A stretch of DNA of 64,000 bases from UBA11740 sp049273695 (lineage in GTDB: Bacteria > Acidobacteriota > Blastocatellia > Pyrinomonadales > Pyrinomonadaceae), in contig JBASRE010000050.1 in NCBI GenBank assembly GCA_049273695.1, forward strand, positions 65,512 through 129,511. Reading direction: 5' to 3'. The notes under the pieces are model-generated. The model worked only from the letters and a program-made list of their open reading frames with translations. It was not told the origin of the DNA and ran no database searches. This document shows, one piece after another, positions 59,405-64,000 of this stretch. Every line of letters begins with the position of its first letter. The first letter of the stretch is position 1. The position numbers and the translations under genes were made by a program.

Positions 59405-61201
59405 ATGAGAATTTTCCTGATTCTGGCAATTGTGTGCGCGGCACTCTCGCTTTACGTCGCTCCTCCACCGCAAACTGCAAACGCGCAGGCGAACTCAGCA
59501 AAGGAACTCACCGGACTTTGGGAAGCAAAGGAACGCTTCGGTCCCGAGGTGCGCGGGACTTTGTTTATTCGGCAGACGGGTGACCGCTGGGAAGCGGAAA
59601 TCGCGGGGCGTTTCGCACCGGTGAAAATTGAACGCGATTCCGTCTCGTTCGAGTTGCCGGATGGGCAAGGCAAGTTTCGCGGCAAGTTCGATCCGCGCCG
59701 CACAAAACTTGTCGGGCATTGGACTCAACCGCAAGGCGTTGAAATCTCTCCTCTCGCATCGCCCGTTACGCTCACAAAACATGGAGGTGAGTGGCGTGGA
59801 AATGTAGCGCCGCTGGATGACGCGCTCACTTTCTATTTGATGATTAAAGAGCGCGCCGACGGCTCGATGGGCGCATTCCTACGCAATCCTGAACGTCATC
59901 TCGGCTGGTTTAGATATCGGGCTGACCAAATCGAACGTGATGGAAAGTCGATAAAACTCTTTGCCGCGAACCAGGGCAATGAGAAAGGAAGGGTCATCGC
60001 TGAGGGCACTTACAACCCTGACGCCGGATTGCTGTCGATCTATTTTGAACGCGGAGGGACTTACGAATTCAGACGAGTGCCGTCTGATGCAACAAGCAAC
60101 TTCTATCCGCGCGGGCGTCCCAACGAAAGATACCGATACGCGTCGCCTCCGGTGCTTGAAGACGGCTGGCCGACCGGCACTCTCGAAGAAGTGGGAATCT
60201 CCCGCGCCGCGATAGAAAAATTTATCCAGATGGTAAGTGACACGCCGATGGACGCGGCCAACGCTCGCGAAGACCACGGGATCCTGATCGCGCGGCACGG
60301 CAAACTTGTCCTGGAAGAATACTTTCACGGCGAACATCGCGAGAAGCCGCACGACACGCGCTCGGCCTCAAAGAGCGTCGGTTCAGACATGACCGGTGCG
60401 GCGATCTATTCCGGCATTCCGATCAAGACCACCGATTTCGTTTATCAAATCATGAACGGCGGAACATTTCCGCCCGGACTTGAAGCGCGAAAGCGAGCGC
60501 TGACGCTCGAACATCTGCTCACCATGTCGTCCGGATTTGAATGCGACGACTGGGACACGCCGGAGAGATCGCCCGGCTATGAAGACAATTTCTGGGACCA
60601 GAGCAAAGAGCCCGATTTCTATAAATGGACGATGGCGTTGAAGATGGTTCACGAGCCGGGCACAAAAGCTTTTTATTGCAGTGCCGGCTCGAACCTGGTC
60701 GGTGGAGTTTTGGCTCGCGCAGCGCGGCAATCCCCGCAGGAGTTGTTTCACAAACTTTTAGCAGAACCACTCGGCATTAAAAATTATTACGTGATGGTTT
60801 CGCCGGCCGGTGATCTCAGTCTAACCGGCGGGGCCAGATTCCCGCCGCGCGATTTCATGAAACTCGGGCAATTGCATCTGAACGGCGGGACGTGGAACGG
60901 GCGAAAGATATTTACGCCCGAATGGTCGCGCCGCGCCACCGCCACTTCAGTGACTGAGATTGGAGGCCGCAAAAGACAATACGGTTACCTTTGGTGGATC
61001 AATGAATATCCTCACAAAGGGCGCACGGTGCGCGCGTATTATGCGGCGGGAAATGGCGGTCAGATCGTGATGGCGATTCCCGATCTCGATTTAGTGATTG
61101 CCTTTTACGGCGGCAACTACAACGACCCGTCGATGTTTATTTCCCAGAATGTCTACGTGCCACAACACATTCTGCCGGCGGTCATGCCTTCGAAGCTGTA
61201 A
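59405..61201 (+). CDS. Secreted class C beta-lactamase-like serine hydrolase
   Basis: A 598-residue protein. A signal peptide (1-27) and an N-terminal beta domain (about 35-225) precede the beta-lactamase fold. The SxxK motif is SASK in TRSASKSVGS (near 320), the second element is around FYCSAGSNLVGG (near 425) and the third is GNGGQIV (near 552). Such serine hydrolases act as esterases, peptidases or beta-lactamases, and the substrate is not predictable. ATG 59405. The extra beta domain is common in this secreted branch. Confidence 0.87.
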   Translation: MRIFLILAIVCAALSLYVAPPPQTANAQANSAKELTGLWEAKERFGPEVRGTLFIRQTGDRWEAEIAGRFAPVKIERDSVSFELPDGQGKFRGKFDPRRTKLVGHWTQPQGVEISPLASPVTLTKHGGEWRGNVAPLDDALTFYLMIKERADGSMGAFLRNPERHLGWFRYRADQIERDGKSIKLFAANQGNEKGRVIAEGTYNPDAGLLSIYFERGGTYEFRRVPSDATSNFYPRGRPNERYRYASPPVLEDGWPTGTLEEVGISRAAIEKFIQMVSDTPMDAANAREDHGILIARHGKLVLEEYFHGEHREKPHDTRSASKSVGSDMTGAAIYSGIPIKTTDFVYQIMNGGTFPPGLEARKRALTLEHLLTMSSGFECDDWDTPERSPGYEDNFWDQSKEPDFYKWTMALKMVHEPGTKAFYCSAGSNLVGGVLARAARQSPQELFHKLLAEPLGIKNYYVMVSPAGDLSLTGGARFPPRDFMKLGQLHLNGGTWNGRKIFTPEWSRRATATSVTEIGGRKRQYGYLWWINEYPHKGRTVRAYYAAGNGGQIVMAIPDLDLVIAFYGGNYNDPSMFISQNVYVPQHILPAVMPSKL

Positions 61202-61228
61202 TGTGCGGTGGTCGGTACGCTTAAGAAA

Positions 61229-61423
61229 TGCCGCAGGCATTCGCGAATTCCAGCCCAGGGTTTCTACCCTGGAGTTAGAAGATAGATATCAAGAAAGTGG
61301 CACAGACTTCGGTCTGTGAATTCAAGGTGGAAACCACAGACTAAAGTCTGTGCCACAAAGCATGATGGTGATCCTTTCCCCAGGGCGTTGCCCTGGGCTG
61401 GAACTATCGAATGCCTTCGGCGT
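61229..61423. repeat. Three-tier nested palindrome overlapping the mazG end
   Basis: Three nested inverted pairs: AATGCCGCAGGCATTCG / CGAATGCCTTCGGC, CCAGCCCAGGGTTTC / CCCAGGGCGTTGCCCTGGGCTGG, and GTGGCACAGACTTCGGTC / GACTAAAGTCTGTGCCAC. The right arm codes for the last six residues of MazG. Confidence 0.75.
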
Positions 61424-62258
61424 TGGTGGCTGCCAGCTCTGATTTCTTTGCTTCCTGCCAAAGTTCTTCCAAGTCTCGAATCGAAACATCTTCAAACTTC
61501 CGCTGCTGCTCCCGCAAACGCTTCTCGATATGCGCGAAGCGCTGCCGGAACTTTCGATTGGCGAGTTTCAACGCCGCTTCCGGCTCAACGTTTAGCTGTC
61601 GTGCGATATTCGTGACCACAAACAGCATGTCGCCGATTTCTTCTCGCACGCGCACGTGATCGGCTTCGTCGGCTGATTGTTTGTGCGCATCAATTGCGAC
61701 GCGAAGCTCTTCAACTTCTTCCTGAAGCTTTTCAAAAATCTCGTCAACGCTTGTCCAGTCAAAGCCGACGCGCGCGACTTTCGTGGAAATCTGATGCGCC
61801 TCCATCAACGCCGGCGCTTTCGTGGACACGCCGTCCAGAATTGATCCATCTGCTTCGCCCGACGTTTTGCCGGCGGCGCGTTTCTCTTCGGCTTTGATCG
61901 CTTCCCAGTTGCGCAACACTTCGGCGGAATCGCCCGCCTCAACTTCACCAAAAACGTGCGGATGCCGCCGCACCATCTTCGCGTGAACTTCTTCGATCAC
62001 GTCATCGATGGTGAACTCGCCCCGCTCTTTCGCGACCCGCGCAAAGAAGGTGATTTGGAAAAGCAGATCGCCGAGCTCTTCACGCAGCGGATCAGGCCTC
62101 CCCTGCCGCGCTTCTTCCAAAGCATCGAAGGCTTCGTAAGCTTCCTCGAGCAGCATCGGCGCCAAAGTCGCGTAAGTCTGCTCGCGATCCCACGGACAGC
62201 CGCCTGGAGAGCGGAGTCGATCCATCAAGTCGACGAGATCGGCGAAAGTCTTCGGCAT
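61404..62258 (-). CDS. mazG: MazG nucleoside triphosphate pyrophosphohydrolase
   Basis: A 284-residue protein with two MazG domains. The first has RSPGGCPWDREQTYATLAPMLLEEAYEA and the acidic metal ligands EELGDLLFQ (near 60). The second has DWTSVDEIFEKLQEEVEELR and EIGDMLFVVTNIARQL. It hydrolyses dNTPs and, in E. coli, lowers ppGpp-related stress. ATG 62258 is preferred to the longer frame from 62294, which includes repeat DNA. The C-terminal ATNAEGIR is encoded by the palindromic element 61229-61423. Confidence 0.92.
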   Translation of the reverse strand: MPKTFADLVDLMDRLRSPGGCPWDREQTYATLAPMLLEEAYEAFDALEEARQGRPDPLREELGDLLFQITFFARVAKERGEFTIDDVIEEVHAKMVRRHPHVFGEVEAGDSAEVLRNWEAIKAEEKRAAGKTSGEADGSILDGVSTKAPALMEAHQISTKVARVGFDWTSVDEIFEKLQEEVEELRVAIDAHKQSADEADHVRVREEIGDMLFVVTNIARQLNVEPEAALKLANRKFRQRFAHIEKRLREQQRKFEDVSIRDLEELWQEAKKSELAATNAEGIR

Positions 62259-62271
62259 GCGAGCTAGTTTC

Positions 62272-62428
62272 AGGTTTCGAGTTTGAAGTTTCAAGTTGGG
62301 ACCTTCTCATTCACACCTCGCTTCAGCGAGGTGTCAGCGGAGTTGAATATTAAAGAGAAGCCGTTTAAACGGCTTTAGAACGACTGATGCTGCCGGGTAC
62401 ACCTTGCTGAAGCAAGGTGTTAATGAGA
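62272..62428. repeat. Heptad array plus CACCTCGCTTCAGCGAGGTG palindrome
   Basis: AGGTTTC-GAGTTTG-AAGTTTC-AAGTTGG 7-mers are followed by CACCTCGC-TTCA-GCGAGGTG, AGCCGTTTAAACGGCTT and ACACCTTGCTGAAGCAAGGTGT hairpins, similar in plan to 58368-58567. It occupies most of the 289-bp gap before the DUF1844 gene. Confidence 0.65.
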
Positions 62429-62547
62429 GGCAGTCGACTTTGCGATCAGACAAAAGCGAGTGCTAACATCGGCGCGTCCTAATCCCAAAACTTATTGAGT
62501 GCGCGGCGGCTTGCAGCTACCGAAAGCACATCGCTGTTTAGAGAGTC

Positions 62548-63105
62548 ATGGCAGAAGAACAACCCACATTCAAAGTAGTTGACCGCCGGCCTTTCAATCC
62601 CGACGGAACTCCGCGCGAGCTTTCCGCGGAAGAGAAAGAGGCGCAGGACGCGGCCAGAGCGAAAGCCGCGGCTGACCCAGCACCTGAAATTCGACCGGCG
62701 CCGGAGCCGCAAACTGCGCCCCCGCCAGAGCCGCCGCCACCGCGCGCAGCTTCCGAAGAGCGGCCTGCGCGCGAACCAGCGGGGCCGACCGGTCGCGATC
62801 CGCTCGACGATCCGGCGAGTTTCATCAGTTTGATCATGTCGCTGGCCTCGAACGCCGCAGCTTCACTGGGGATGATGCCGCACCCGGTGACGGGCGAAAC
62901 GGGCGTTGATTTGAAAACCGCGAAGCATTGGATCGACGTGCTCGGTATGCTCGAGAAGAAAACTGCCGGCAATCTGGATCCTCAGGAAGACCAAATGCTC
63001 GAAGGCCTGCTCGCGGACCTGCGGATGCAGTACGTTTCATTTTCCGGCGCGCCTACGCCGCCGCCTGCGAAGTTCAGCGCCAGCGATATCACGGGCGGCA
63101 AGTAA
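62548..63105 (+). CDS. DUF1844 domain protein
   Basis: A 185-residue protein. The acidic, Pro/Ala-rich N-terminal half (up to about 85) is low complexity. The C-terminal half is the helical DUF1844 core, FISLIMSLASNAAASLGMMPHP, then KTAKHWIDVLGMLEKKTAGNL and EGLLADLRMQYVSF. The family is widespread in acidobacteria and delta-proteobacteria, of unknown function. No signal peptide. It has the same orientation as the MBL-fold gene but a repeat separates them. Confidence 0.85.
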   Translation: MAEEQPTFKVVDRRPFNPDGTPRELSAEEKEAQDAARAKAAADPAPEIRPAPEPQTAPPPEPPPPRAASEERPAREPAGPTGRDPLDDPASFISLIMSLASNAAASLGMMPHPVTGETGVDLKTAKHWIDVLGMLEKKTAGNLDPQEDQMLEGLLADLRMQYVSFSGAPTPPPAKFSASDITGGK

Positions 63106-63111
63106 GTCCAA

Positions 63112-63182
63112 GGTCTCAAGTCCAATGTCCAACGTCTGGTTAGGATTCTGGACTTTGGACTTTGGACGTTGGACTTTGGACT
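63112..63182. repeat. GGACTTT heptad-word inverted repeat
   Basis: AAGTCCAATGTCCAACGTC and GGACTTT-GGACTTT-GGACGTT-GGACTTT-GGAC are inverted arms with a 7-bp period. The last unit ends at the start codon of the next gene. Confidence 0.7.
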
Positions 63183-63947
63183 ATGCGACTAACCTTCCTC
63201 GGAACTGGAACTTCGACCGGCGTCCCTTCCATTGCCTGTAGCTGTGAAACGTGCTCTTCCGACGATCCGCGCGATAAGCGTCTGCGCGTTTCCGTTCTGA
63301 TCGAGCACGCCGGACAAACGGTAATCATCGACACTTCCTCTGACTTTCGTCAGCAGGCACTACGCCAGGGCATCAAGCATCTCGACGCGGTGCTGGTCAC
63401 GCATTGTCATGCCGATCACATTTTCGGGCTCGATGACGTAAGGCCGCTGAACTTTCGGCATGGCGCGTTGGGTCTGTACGCAAACGAGCGGGCTTGGAAA
63501 GACATTCGGCGAATATTTCAGTACGTCTTTGAACCCACGCATTTCGGTGGTGGCTTGCCGCAGATAGTTCCGCACACGGTCGTGAACGGGGCGCCGTTCT
63601 GCTTCGGCTCCGATTTACAGATTACCCCACTCGAAGTGATCCACGGCAGACTACCGGTGATTGCTTATCGTCTAAATGACTTTGCTTATGCAACTGATTT
63701 GAGCGAGATTCCGCCGGACACACTCGAAGGGTTGCGAGGATTAGAGGTGTTAGCTCTGGATTGTCTGCGCATTCGCCCGCATCAAACGCACCTTTGGTTG
63801 GAGCGTGCGCTGGAATACGTTGAGGAGCTGAAACCAAAACGCACTTTCTTCACGCACATCACTCATGACATCAAGCACGCGCGTGATTCTAAGTTACTGC
63901 CGGACAATGTTGAGTGGGCTTATGACGGACTCGTCGTAACCGACTAG
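63183..63947 (+). CDS. MBL-fold metal-dependent hydrolase (PhnP-like)
   Basis: A 254-residue metallo-beta-lactamase fold. Metal ligands are THCHADHIFGLDD (HxHxDH, near 77), DTSSDFRQQAL and a later His in EVIHGRLPVIAYR. N-terminal Cys residues (ACSCETCSSDDPRDKR) match the zinc site seen in PhnP-like cyclic phosphodiesterases. ATG 63183 directly follows a heptad array, and an in-frame 63162 start would be repeat DNA. Function is probably phosphodiesterase-type, though the phn genes are absent. Confidence 0.85.
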   Translation: MRLTFLGTGTSTGVPSIACSCETCSSDDPRDKRLRVSVLIEHAGQTVIIDTSSDFRQQALRQGIKHLDAVLVTHCHADHIFGLDDVRPLNFRHGALGLYANERAWKDIRRIFQYVFEPTHFGGGLPQIVPHTVVNGAPFCFGSDLQITPLEVIHGRLPVIAYRLNDFAYATDLSEIPPDTLEGLRGLEVLALDCLRIRPHQTHLWLERALEYVEELKPKRTFFTHITHDIKHARDSKLLPDNVEWAYDGLVVTD

Positions 63948-63948
63948 T

Positions 63949-64000
63949 CAGTTGTCAGTGGTCAGTTGTCAGTAGCACGCTACCCAACTGACAACTGACC
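63949..64000. repeat. GTCAGTT heptad-word palindrome at the window edge
   Basis: GTCAGTT-GTCAGTG-GTCAGTT-GTCAGTA (about 63950-63977) and AACTGACAACTGACC form a hairpin after the MBL gene stop. The element may continue past the window. Confidence 0.65.

Overview
The window looks like a chromosome segment of a Gram-negative, aerobic acidobacterium, most like the Blastocatellia/Pyrinomonadaceae side. This is inferred from gene content only: an alternative complex III plus A2-type caa3 oxidase cluster, two VWFA-related secreted proteins of acidobacterial type, a tricorn homologue, GIN-domain and DUF1844 proteins, many secreted hydrolases, and very many intergenic palindromic repeats. No rRNA genes and no complete integrase or transposase were seen.

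Layout. 1-10.2 kb: the tail of actB, then actC-actD-actE-actF, a small one-helix protein, a SenC/SCO copper chaperone and coxB-coxA-coxC-coxD. Together these form a quinol:cytochrome c:oxygen respiratory chain, possibly a supercomplex. 10.2-17.9 kb: two zinc-ribbon proteins, a fatty-acid desaturase, an anchored subtilase, and a minus-strand translation operon (FAH-family protein, era, prmA, rsmE) with ATGA overlaps. 18.0-24.9 kb: a small exported protein, a decayed tRNA-Arg, an inverted-repeat element with a RAYT transposase remnant, a PAS/HisKA_3 kinase lacking its ATPase domain, YitT, a possible structured leader RNA, a porin, a CorC/HlyC protein and an intact tRNA-Arg(ACG). 25-44 kb: mostly envelope and secreted proteins (VWFA, tricorn protease, YggX, peroxiredoxin, DUF11/lamin-tail protein, aminotransferase V, persulfide dioxygenase-rhodanese, penicillin acylase). 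44.2-54.0 kb: a molybdopterin oxidoreductase and a fused FeS/NrfD subunit. A toxin-antitoxin-membrane protein operon and a DinB gene separate the two, and a large LRR-Roc-COR (ROCO) GTPase gene follows the first. 54-64 kb: PilT-type ATPase, a LytS/LytTR two-component pair, small exported proteins, a serine hydrolase, MazG, a DUF1844 protein and an MBL-fold hydrolase.

Two things stand out. First, the ROCO gene is enclosed exactly by a 62-bp near-perfect direct repeat of the 3' end of the molybdopterin oxidoreductase gene. It looks like a one-gene insertion that rebuilt the end of the gene it entered. Second, the segment is full of palindromic elements whose arms are near-tandem 7-bp words (8-bp in one family), with a different word at nearly every locus. 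Several lie inside genes without breaking the frame: a 40-residue insert in PrmA, a 61-residue insert in the molybdopterin oxidoreductase, the signal peptides of ActE and SCO, and the C-terminal tails of several proteins.

Most domain calls rest on motifs read by eye. Start codons were chosen from Shine-Dalgarno spacing, stop-start overlaps and signal peptides, and alternatives are given where they matter.
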